NCBI GenBank assembly: GCA_023396415.1
Contig: JAEWWJ010000067.1
Span: 1-32,176, forward strand
Length of the DNA: 32,176 nucleotides
DNA from: Bacteroidota bacterium
GTDB taxonomy: Bacteria > Bacteroidota > Bacteroidia > Bacteroidales > F082
Reading direction: 5' to 3'
The notes under the pieces were generated by a model that was not told where the DNA came from, did no database searches, and saw only the letters and a list, made by a program, of their open reading frames with translations. Position numbers and translations under genes: made by a program. Shown in pieces: positions 22,455 to 30,243 of the stretch (position 1 is the stretch's first letter; each line of letters begins with the position of its first letter).

Positions 22455-24419
22455 CTAAGTATCAATTCTCGCGTATTTTGCATTGGCTTCGATAAAAGCG
22501 CGGCGCGGTGGCACTTCGTCGCCCATGAGCATCGAAAAGACGTGGTCGGCTTCGAGGCCATTCACGATGGTTACTTGACGCAGGGTTCTAAAAGCCGGGT
22601 TCATGGTGGTGTCCCAAAGTTGTTCGGCGTTCATCTCTCCCAAACCTTTGTAGCGTTGAATGTGAATTCCTTTTTCTGTTCCGTCGGTGGACCATTCTCT
22701 CGTTAAAGCTTCGCGCTCCTCTTCGTTCCAGCAATACCTTTCTTGTTTTCCTTTTCGGAGAAGGTAAAGGGGAGGCGTGGCAATATAAACGTATCCTTTT
22801 TCGATGAGATCGGTCATGTACCTGAAGAAGAAAGTAAGGATAAGGGTTGCAATGTGGCTTCCGTCAATGTCGGCATCGGTCATGATGACGATTTTATGGT
22901 AGCGTAACTTGTCAATATTGAGGGCTTTACTGTCTTCGTCAGTACCGATATGCACACCTAAAGCAGTAAAAATATTCTTGATTTCTTCGCTTTCAAAAAT
23001 TCTGTGTGGCATAGCTTTTTCCACGTTCAGGATTTTACCTCTCAGCGGGAGGATGGCTTGAAAGCGACGGTCGCGTCCTTGTTTGGCAGTACCACCGGCA
23101 GAGTCGCCCTCAACGAGGTAAATCTCGGCTTTGGCGGGATCGCGTTCGGAGCAGTCGGCCAGTTTACCGGGCAATCCCGAACCGGTGAGTACGCTCTTGC
23201 GTTGAACCAATTCGCGTGCTTTGCGAGCGGCATGGCGCGCTGTTGCAGCCAAAATTACCTTATTGACTATTGTTCTAGCTTCTTTTGGGTTTTCTTCGAG
23301 GTAATTGTTGAGGTGTTCACTTACAATCATATCCACAACACCCATCACTTCGTTGTTACCAAGTTTGGTTTTGGTTTGACCTTCAAACTGAGGCTCAGGC
23401 ACTTTTACAGAAATAATAGCAGTGAGACCTTCTCTAAAGTCATCGCCATTGATGTCGAATTTCAGTTTGGCCAACATGCCCGACTTTTCGGCATATGATT
23501 TCAGCGTGCGGGTTAATCCACGACGAAATCCGGCCAAGTGGGTTCCACCTTCGTGGGTGTTGATGTTGTTAACGTATGAATGTAGATTTTCGGAAAACGA
23601 AGTGTTGTACTGCATGGCAATCTCAACCGGAATGTCGTTGCGTTCGCCTTCGATGGCAATAGCCTCGGGGATGAGTTTTTCACGATTCTCATCAAGGTAT
23701 TGAATGAAATCGGGTAAGCCGGCAGCTGAAAAGAAAGTCTCGCTTTTGATTTTATTGTCTTCGTTCACTTCTCTTTCGTCGTTCAAAATCAAAGTGATCC
23801 CTCTGTTTAGGAAGGCCAATTCGCGCAAACGAGAAGCTAAAATGCTGTAATCATACTCTGTGGTGACAAAAATGCTTGCGTCGGGTGTGAAGGTGATTTT
23901 TGTTCCATTTTTTGTGGTCTCGCCAATGGATTTCACATCGTGAAGTGGCTTTCCGCAGGAGTATTCTTGGATGAAAATTTTCCCTTCGCGGTACACTTCG
24001 GCGATGAGTTGTGTGGAGAGTGCATTCACGCAGCTTACACCCACACCGTGCAATCCTCCGGAAACTTTGTAGGAACCTTTGTCGAATTTACCACCGGCAT
24101 GAAGCACGGTCATGACCACTTCTAAGGCCGACCGGTTTTCTTTTTCGTGTAATCCGGTTGGAATTCCCCTACCGTTATCAAGAACGGAGATCGAATTGTT
24201 GGGGTGAATGGTCACCTCAATCAGATTACAATAGCCGCCAAGGGCTTCGTCAATGGAGTTGTCAACAACCTCGTAAACAAGATGATGAAGTCCACGTGTG
24301 CTGATATCGCCAATATACATGGCAGGACGTTTGCGAACGGCTTCCAGCCCTTCGAGAACTTGAATATTGCTGGCGTTATAATCGCTGGATGCGAGCGTCC
24401 TTTTTTCTTCTTCGGTCAT
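22455..24419 (-). CDS. gyrB: DNA gyrase subunit B
   Basis: 654 residues from the ATG at 24419 (MTEEEKRTLASSDYNASNIQ). A longer in-frame start at 24530 runs back through the -7 element at 24453-24460 and is rejected. GHKL ATPase motifs are EVVDNSIDEALGG, DNGRGIPTG and GGLHGVGVSCVNALS. TOPRIM motifs are LVEGDSAGGTAKQGRDRRFQ and DADIDGSHI, with QRYKGLGEMNAEQLWDTTMNP and the usual ending RRAFIEANAKYARID. With GyrA it introduces negative supercoils. The length and the QRYKGLGEMN segment fit gyrase; ParE is less likely. Confidence 0.97.
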   Translation of the reverse strand: MTEEEKRTLASSDYNASNIQVLEGLEAVRKRPAMYIGDISTRGLHHLVYEVVDNSIDEALGGYCNLIEVTIHPNNSISVLDNGRGIPTGLHEKENRSALEVVMTVLHAGGKFDKGSYKVSGGLHGVGVSCVNALSTQLIAEVYREGKIFIQEYSCGKPLHDVKSIGETTKNGTKITFTPDASIFVTTEYDYSILASRLRELAFLNRGITLILNDEREVNEDNKIKSETFFSAAGLPDFIQYLDENREKLIPEAIAIEGERNDIPVEIAMQYNTSFSENLHSYVNNINTHEGGTHLAGFRRGLTRTLKSYAEKSGMLAKLKFDINGDDFREGLTAIISVKVPEPQFEGQTKTKLGNNEVMGVVDMIVSEHLNNYLEENPKEARTIVNKVILAATARHAARKARELVQRKSVLTGSGLPGKLADCSERDPAKAEIYLVEGDSAGGTAKQGRDRRFQAILPLRGKILNVEKAMPHRIFESEEIKNIFTALGVHIGTDEDSKALNIDKLRYHKIVIMTDADIDGSHIATLILTFFFRYMTDLIEKGYVYIATPPLYLLRKGKQERYCWNEEEREALTREWSTDGTEKGIHIQRYKGLGEMNAEQLWDTTMNPAFRTLRQVTIVNGLEADHVFSMLMGDEVPPRRAFIEANAKYARIDT

Positions 24420-24452
24420 AATATTTCTTGAATAGTTTTTAAAAACAGCCTG

Positions 24453-24460
24453 CAAAGTTA
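24453..24460 (-). promoter_or_regulatory. -7 element (TAACTTTG) of gyrB
   Basis: Exact TAnnTTTG on the minus strand, 33 bases before the preferred gyrB ATG. No spaced -33 element is seen. Confidence 0.5.
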
Positions 24461-24639
24461 CGCATTTTTTCCCTATGATTTTTGCTTTCATCGGAAGCAA
24501 CTTTCTGTTTTTATCAACAGTTTTTTGCAAACGTTTGCAGCTGGAAATCGTCTTGATTATGTTTTCAATAATGATGTATATAGTGCTATTAGAAAAGCAC
24601 TTATCTATTTGAAAAGAGGATTAGAAGTGATGGTGCTGT

Positions 24640-26316
24640 TTAAAACAGCAATTTGATGCCGGCTAAAATCTGAAAACCTTGAACTGGGTAATTGTAAAAA
24701 CGCTCGTAACGGTTATTAATCACGTTGTTGCATTGAGCAAAAATTGAAAACTGCTCGGTTATCCGATAATTTGCCGCCACATTAATATCGGCAATGGGTT
24801 TCAACCTGATGGGCTTAAACAAAGATGATTTGTTGCCTTGTGCAAAACGTTCGCCACTTACAAACACTTCTGTTTCAAAATTCCATTGTGGATTAAAATT
24901 GTAGTTTACAGTCCACTGTGCCTCAAATTCAGGTTTGTGCCAGGCCTTTGCCAGTGTTTTAGTTTCATATTGATTGAATTGCACCTCCAGCCTTGAGCGC
25001 CATTGATCATTAAAATGGTAGGAGGCCTCTACAACAAAACCTAACCGCTGATAGTCATTAAAAATAAAAGCTAAATAGTTGTTGAATAATGAGTTGGTGT
25101 CTGTAACTACAAATGCTCCATTGTCAGTTTCTTGGTAGGAAAAACCTAAGTGAAGGTCGAGGCGGGGGATCGCGCTGGTTTTTATTCCGGTTTGGAAAAG
25201 TTTTTTGGTGTTGCTAAAAAAATGATGGTTACCGGTTTTCAAGAAAGGATTTTCAAAAGTCAGGCTGTTTGTAGTATGCTCTTCAGACTTTCCACCAAAG
25301 GCGGCATACAGTTCCACTTGATTGTTGAAGATATATAGCTTTCCGGCAAGTTCAGGATGAACAAACACCTCCGAATTGTTGTTCACAGCAACGGAGAGTG
25401 CAAGGCCGGCGCGCAGTTCGTAAAAACTACCGGTCAGTGTAAGGTAGGGGCGGGCATTGAGCCAAATGGTTTGACGGTTGATCAGGCTGTCGCCACCCGA
25501 TACAAAGCTGGTGCCAAAGTCGAGGCCGGTGAGCTGTGTTCCGTCATAATTGAACCAGTCATAATATTTTTGAAGTTGCCCGTTTACGGCCAATTGATGC
25601 TCGTATTGCGAATATTTATCAGAAAAATAACTGTATTTAACTCCAAAGCTATGATGCAAATAGTTGACGTTGTTGTAGTTGCTACTAAGTTGCGCTTGAA
25701 CGTTGAGGCGTTGGTAATGTTGCAAGAGGGCATCTTTGTTGATGATTGTATCCGGAAAATCACTGGGTTTGAAGCCGTAATAATACATTTGATCATAACT
25801 GTAATCGGCTTCGGTATTCAGAATATAGTCGTTAAAAGCATGTTGTATGCCGATGTCGAGTTTGTTCTTCATCCAAGTTGATGGGGCAAAATCGCGCACA
25901 TTCACCCAAGAGGAGTGGTGTTTGAGGCCGAGATTGAGAAGGGTGTTTTTGGATAAGGCCGAATGGTGTTGAAAACGAAACAAAGGGCTGAGATTGCTGC
26001 CAAAGCCGGCCTTGAGGTAATTGCGAAAGTTGGATTTTTTTTCATCGGTTCGCACCGTTGAGGCAGCAATAAGCGGGGCTTCGTTTTTAAGCAAAATAAT
26101 TTTTTGCAGGTTGCTGAAATTGACTTCACCCACCTCAAATTCATTTTTTTTCTCCTCGGGATTGAGGTTGATTTTAACAGATTCGCGAAGGTTGGGCTGA
26201 AAACTGCCAACAATAGTCACCTTTTCGTTGTGGCTTTGACCAATGGTTGCCATCGGAAGTGTGACCGAGGTGAAAATGATAAATGTTAGTATAAGATTGA
26301 TTTTCAGCTTATTCAT
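24640..26316 (-). CDS. TonB-receptor-like outer-membrane barrel without plug
   Basis: 558 residues from the ATG at 26316, chosen for a standard signal peptide (MNKLKINLILTFIIFTSVTL); a start at 26349 adds 11 residues. After the signal, residues ~30-90 are a short N-terminal region (VTIVGSFQPNLRESVKINLN), and the rest is strand-rich with the C-terminal YRITEQFSIFAQCNNVINNRYERFYNYPVQGFQILAGIKLLF that matches the last strands of TonB-dependent receptors. The carboxypeptidase-like and plug domains of ordinary receptors are missing and the protein is shorter, so it may not import substrates by the usual route. It follows the TPR gene by 12-45 bases, so the two are probably co-transcribed. Confidence 0.82.
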   Translation of the reverse strand: MNKLKINLILTFIIFTSVTLPMATIGQSHNEKVTIVGSFQPNLRESVKINLNPEEKKNEFEVGEVNFSNLQKIILLKNEAPLIAASTVRTDEKKSNFRNYLKAGFGSNLSPLFRFQHHSALSKNTLLNLGLKHHSSWVNVRDFAPSTWMKNKLDIGIQHAFNDYILNTEADYSYDQMYYYGFKPSDFPDTIINKDALLQHYQRLNVQAQLSSNYNNVNYLHHSFGVKYSYFSDKYSQYEHQLAVNGQLQKYYDWFNYDGTQLTGLDFGTSFVSGGDSLINRQTIWLNARPYLTLTGSFYELRAGLALSVAVNNNSEVFVHPELAGKLYIFNNQVELYAAFGGKSEEHTTNSLTFENPFLKTGNHHFFSNTKKLFQTGIKTSAIPRLDLHLGFSYQETDNGAFVVTDTNSLFNNYLAFIFNDYQRLGFVVEASYHFNDQWRSRLEVQFNQYETKTLAKAWHKPEFEAQWTVNYNFNPQWNFETEVFVSGERFAQGNKSSLFKPIRLKPIADINVAANYRITEQFSIFAQCNNVINNRYERFYNYPVQGFQILAGIKLLF

Positions 26317-26361
26317 TTTATTAAAATAATTCTGTTGAAGGTGTTTCATGGAAGTGTGTTT

Positions 26362-29355
26362 TTATTGGAGCATGGATAGTTTTCTGGCAGCTTCATCGCG
26401 CAAGTCGCTCCCTTTGTAATTTTCCACTATGCTCTTCAAAGTTTCTTTGGCCTGAAAAATATTATCGTTTTTCACATAAATGTCAGCCAGCAAAATGAAC
26501 CCTTTGGCCACCCAGTATTCATGACGACGGTATTTTTCGGAAAGGTCAAATATTTGATTCTCTGCATCATCCAAATACCCTTTGTTGAAATTGATCCGCG
26601 CCATAAGATAGTAAGCCTCAGCGCCTAAAACATCATTTTCACTTTTGTGCACTTCGGAGAATTGTTTTTTCGCACCATCATAATCGTTGGTTTCAAACAT
26701 TGATTTTCCGGCGATATAATGTGCTTGACGCAACTGTTTTGGTCCCGCGTTACTGTTGTTGAGCAGCTTTTCGGAAAAACCAATGGCATCGGCGTATTTT
26801 TTATTGAAGAAGCTGCATTTCATCATGCCTTCGAGGGCTTCAATTCTTTGAAGGGGCTGATCGGTCAAACTAAACAGTTGTTCGTAATTTTTCTGCGATT
26901 CGGGATACATTTCTTTATCATAGTAAATTCTTGCCGCTTCGAGCAGTGCTTCTTCGAGATATGGATTATTGCCCGATAGGATAACGACATTGAAATGGCT
27001 AAGGGCCTCATCGGTGCTGGTGGGCAGCTTGATTTTTGCCAGATAGTAATTGGCGCTCACCGCGTTGCTGCCTTGAGGAAAGTTTTTGAGATAACCTTCC
27101 AATGCTTGGCGGGCTTCGGCGAATCGGTTTTCGTTGTAAAAATTTTCGCCCGTGGCAAATGTCAATGACTCTTGTTCATTGTTGCTCAGCTCTCCAAAGC
27201 CTAATTTTTTCGTGAGTTTAAAATAAGCATCAATGTTGTTCGATTCCATATAGATCACCTTGAGGGTGTTCAGTGCCTCGCGTGCATCGGGTGTTCCGGG
27301 ATAACTTTCGGCCACTTTTTGAAGGGCTACGATGGCTTCATCGGTTTGGTTGTTGTTGAAATAGATAAAACCAATTTTAAGTTGGGCTTCGCGGGCATAA
27401 ACCGACCGTGGTCTTTCGCGTACCAATTTGTCAAAACTACTGATGGCACTGCGTTGATCGTTCATCACCAAGTGTGTAGCGCCCATTTCATACAAGGCCT
27501 GATCGTAATAAATGGATTGATTGAATCGCTTCACAATTTGATCGAGCTGGGCAATTTTTTGGTTGTGTTGACCTAAAGCACCATATGCTAAACCACTTTG
27601 GTAAAGGGCATAATCGGTTTGCTGCTCCCCTGCATTGATCACGTTTTTATAGGCCTCGATGGCTTTTGTGTATTCGCGGTTTATAAAATGGCAGTCGCCA
27701 ACGCGGCACCAGCTGTCGGTTCTAAGTTGAGGCTGATCGGTCAGAGGCTTTTCGAGGTATTGCTTAAACGAAGCCATCGCAGGGCCATACTGTGTCAACT
27801 GAAAATAACTATAAGCTAAGTTATAGTGCGCCAATGGTTTAAGTGGAGATTTTGCTGCAGAACGATGCGCCATAAATTGTTTGTAAAACTTCTGGGCATC
27901 TACATAATTTTTCTTACGATAAAAGGCTTCGGCAGTCCAAAATAAAGCAGCGGCATTGTTTTCGCCGGTTCCGGAAGGATTTACTTTGGAAAAATACGTG
28001 ATGGCTTGGTCAAACTGGCTTTCGTTGAAAAGGTCGGTGGCCAGCGAGAAAACGAGTTTTTCATAAACGGCTTGTAGCTTGGGATCGTTTTTTTTGTTGG
28101 TTTCGAGCGATTCTAACGCAGCATCATAATTTTTTGTAGTGAGATAGTGCTGAACAAGAAGTTGTTGCGCCTCATTTGCCAAAGGTGATTTGGGATTTGC
28201 AGTAATGAATTCTTGTAGCAAAACCGTAGCTTCATTGTAGTTATCGCTGCCTATTTCTAAGCTCAACCGGGCGTAGTTCATCAAGGCATCATGGCTGATC
28301 TCAGTATCGGATTTGTTTTTGAATGCACTTAAAAAGGCCTGCCGTGCAAAAATCTTTTGATCGGTTTTCAGGTAACATTGCGCAAGAAAGTAGGCTGCGC
28401 TTTGGTCAAGGCTGTCGTTGTCATTGTTTATTTTTTGAAAACCTGCTGCCGCATCTTTATAATTTCCGGTTTCGTAATAAATCATTGCTTTTTGGTACTC
28501 GTCAATGCGGCTGAGCTGACCGCGATGCTGTTTTTCGAGTTGGTTGTAAAACTCCAAAGCAATGGCATTTTCACCATTTTTATAGGCGGCATCGGCCAAC
28601 AATGGAAGCACTTCTGCCCGTTTTTTGGTGTCTGATTTAAGCAGAATTTCTTTTCCTTTATCATTCACCAAACCGTAATCACCTCTGCGATAGGCCATTT
28701 GAAGTTCATAATAGGGAATAATTTTTTTGTATTGCGCTATGTGTCTGATGGATTGAAAGGCGGCTTCAGCCTTTTGATCTTCATTCATGGTATAAAAAAG
28801 ATGCCCTAAGTAGTAATAAGAAGCGTTGCGAAAAGGACTTTCTGTTTTGGTGGCCTCCTCAAAAGAGAGCACGGCTTCCTCGATGTTGTTTTGTTTCATC
28901 AAACAAAAACCTTTTTTGTAATCCAGCTCTGCCTTTTCAAAAGAAGGAAGTTGATCTGTATCCACTTTGTTGAAGGCCTCAAGAGCTTTGGAGTACCGTT
29001 TTTCCTCAAATTGAACCCTTCCTTCGAGAAATTTCATGCGTGCCGACCATTGGCTGCTGCGGTGTTGCCGCCCAAAATCATCAATTTTTTCAGCAGCATC
29101 CTGGTCGTTTAATTGCACCGCGCAAAGGGCATCATAGTAGGCCAAATCACTGCGTGTGACTTCGCTCAAATGGCCGTCATGCCTTTGTATTTGGTTGATT
29201 TTGAACCTCGCTGCACCATATTGTTCTTTTTGAATCAGCTCAATACTTTCGCGAAGCAGGCTGTTGCTTGCATCGAAATAGATTTGCTGCTGCGAAAAAG
29301 CGGAAAATGAAAACAAAAGAAGAAAAGAAAAAAAAGTCGGTAGGTTAATTCTCAT
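26362..29355 (-). CDS. Large periplasmic tetratricopeptide-repeat protein
   Basis: 997 residues from the ATG at 29355 (MRINLPTFFSFLLLFSFSAF, a Sec signal). The longer frame to 29418 runs across the -7 element and is rejected. After the signal the protein is almost wholly TPR: repeated helical pairs with A-x-x-x-Y/F, G/A and A-x8-F/Y-P patterns (KAEAAFQSIRHIAQYKK, AALFWTAEAFYRKKNYVDAQ, DEAIVALQKVAESYPGTPDA, AEAYYLMARINFNKGYLDDA), including YbgF/BamD-like units. No catalytic domain is seen. It is exported and probably acts as a scaffold near the outer membrane together with the barrel encoded next to it. The family is widespread in Bacteroidota; its role is not established to my knowledge. Confidence 0.88.
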   Translation of the reverse strand: MRINLPTFFSFLLLFSFSAFSQQQIYFDASNSLLRESIELIQKEQYGAARFKINQIQRHDGHLSEVTRSDLAYYDALCAVQLNDQDAAEKIDDFGRQHRSSQWSARMKFLEGRVQFEEKRYSKALEAFNKVDTDQLPSFEKAELDYKKGFCLMKQNNIEEAVLSFEEATKTESPFRNASYYYLGHLFYTMNEDQKAEAAFQSIRHIAQYKKIIPYYELQMAYRRGDYGLVNDKGKEILLKSDTKKRAEVLPLLADAAYKNGENAIALEFYNQLEKQHRGQLSRIDEYQKAMIYYETGNYKDAAAGFQKINNDNDSLDQSAAYFLAQCYLKTDQKIFARQAFLSAFKNKSDTEISHDALMNYARLSLEIGSDNYNEATVLLQEFITANPKSPLANEAQQLLVQHYLTTKNYDAALESLETNKKNDPKLQAVYEKLVFSLATDLFNESQFDQAITYFSKVNPSGTGENNAAALFWTAEAFYRKKNYVDAQKFYKQFMAHRSAAKSPLKPLAHYNLAYSYFQLTQYGPAMASFKQYLEKPLTDQPQLRTDSWCRVGDCHFINREYTKAIEAYKNVINAGEQQTDYALYQSGLAYGALGQHNQKIAQLDQIVKRFNQSIYYDQALYEMGATHLVMNDQRSAISSFDKLVRERPRSVYAREAQLKIGFIYFNNNQTDEAIVALQKVAESYPGTPDAREALNTLKVIYMESNNIDAYFKLTKKLGFGELSNNEQESLTFATGENFYNENRFAEARQALEGYLKNFPQGSNAVSANYYLAKIKLPTSTDEALSHFNVVILSGNNPYLEEALLEAARIYYDKEMYPESQKNYEQLFSLTDQPLQRIEALEGMMKCSFFNKKYADAIGFSEKLLNNSNAGPKQLRQAHYIAGKSMFETNDYDGAKKQFSEVHKSENDVLGAEAYYLMARINFNKGYLDDAENQIFDLSEKYRRHEYWVAKGFILLADIYVKNDNIFQAKETLKSIVENYKGSDLRDEAARKLSMLQ

Positions 29356-29376
29356 ACAAAGCATTGATTTTGGCTG

Positions 29377-29384
29377 CAAAGTTA
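29377..29384 (-). promoter_or_regulatory. -7 element (TAACTTTG) of the TPR-barrel operon
   Basis: Exact TAnnTTTG on the minus strand, 21 bases before the ATG at 29355, and identical to the gyrB -7. The -33 element is not evident. Confidence 0.5.
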
Positions 29385-29522
29385 CGATTTGATGATGAAA
29401 AAGCTGTTTTTCAAACAACGTTAGTGAAACGAAGCGATAGCGCAGTTATTGTAAAAATGTAAAAACATTGCACTGTCTTCACTTGATTTCAATGCAGTTG
29501 AACATGGATTGAAAGCGTGTTA

Positions 29523-29557
29523 AAAAAACAGGTCGGCCACTGGCCGACCTGTTTTTT
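29523..29557 (-). terminator. Intrinsic terminator of rnpB
   Basis: 17-base arms (A-run plus CAGGTCGGCCA, paired with TGGCCGACCTG plus T-run) around one C, immediately after the RNase P RNA 3' end on the minus strand. The A and T tracts on both sides would let it also stop plus-strand transcripts. Confidence 0.88.
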
Positions 29558-29932
29558 ACAGCATCATAAGCAGGATTCTGTACTATGTTGTCATTTATCT
29601 GGGTCTTCCGTCACCGAAAGACTCTAGCAACCTACCCACCGACTTAAACGGGCCGCTTTTTCACACCGATCAACGGTGCATCGCCGGCATATTTGGTCTT
29701 GCAGCTCATAAGGTTTACCCGCTTTGCAAGTCGCCTTGCACTGCCGTGAGCTCTTACCTCACGTTTTCACCCTTACCCGAAGGGGACGAATCCCTTTCAG
29801 GCGGTCGTTTTCTGTGGCACTTGCTGTCAACTTACTTTTTCAGTAAATTGCCTTCCCGTTAAGAAGTATGATGCCCTGCGCTGTCCTGACTTTCCTCGAC
29901 ATCTTGCTATGCCGCGACAACTGTTGCTGTAA
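29556..29932 (-). ncRNA. rnpB: RNase P RNA (class A)
   Basis: The minus strand contains the universal core GTCGAGGAAAGTCAGGAC near the 5' end and ACAGAATCCTGCTTA near the 3' end, about 370 bases apart. Inside are the A-type landmarks AGGGTGAAAACGTGAGGTAAGAGCTCAC, CAGTGCAAGG and GGGTAAACC. The ends TTTACAGCA and TGCTGTAAA pair to form P1. RNase P RNA is the catalytic RNA that removes 5' leaders from tRNA precursors. The exact ends are inferred from P1 and the -7 element, so ±5 bases. Confidence 0.97.
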
Positions 29933-29936
29933 AGCG

Positions 29937-29944
29937 CAAAATTA
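29937..29944 (-). promoter_or_regulatory. -7 element (TAATTTTG) of rnpB
   Basis: Exact TAnnTTTG on the minus strand, 4-7 bases before the inferred RNA 5' end, the expected distance. Confidence 0.6.
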
Positions 29945-30181
29945 CAACATTTTAAAGCAATGCGGTGTAAGCTTAAACAGCTTTTTTGAAGCAAACTAAA
30001 TCATTGATCTTCAATATTTTTTTGCGTTGAGTTATTGGTTGATCGCTAACAAGCATTTCAGGAAAAAGCTTCGGGGGATTCATCGCTTCGCTCTGAATGA
30101 CTGTCTGTTAAACTCCTAAAAACACTCAACTTTTGGTCGTCATTCAAAACGAAGTGATGAATCTCAATCTTTTATGAATGA
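29945..30181. other. Intergenic stretch with an inverted repeat
   Basis: No gene between rnpB and the protease. It contains the inverted repeat at 30077-30163 and a further AT-rich run. Confidence 0.5.
30077..30163. repeat. Inverted repeat, 25-bp arms
   Basis: The left arm 30077-30101 (GATTCATCGCTTCG...TGAATGAC) and the right arm 30139-30163 match at 22 of 25 positions, with a 37-base loop. All three mismatches are C/T or G/A, tolerated as G-U pairs in RNA on one strand. Repeats of this kind are often small dispersed elements. Confidence 0.88.
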
Positions 30182-30216
30182 TTTGCTACATAAAAGTGGT
30201 TTTATTTCTACTTTTG
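30182..30216 (+). promoter_or_regulatory. Promoter of the cysteine peptidase gene
   Basis: TTTG (30182-30185) and TACTTTTG (30209-30216) with 23 bases between, at the long end of the spacing range. The -7 ends 27 bases before the ATG. Confidence 0.5.
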
Positions 30217-30243
30217 AGTTTTATTCTGTAAAATGCGTGTTGT

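Noticed and set aside
24634..24650. Palindrome TGCTGTTTAAAACAGCA at the stop of the barrel gene as a terminator
   Set aside because: No T run follows on the minus strand and the stem is short.
29422..29440. GTTAGTGAAACG as a fourth TetR operator
   Set aside because: Only the left half matches; the TTCAC half is absent, and the neighbouring genes are unrelated.
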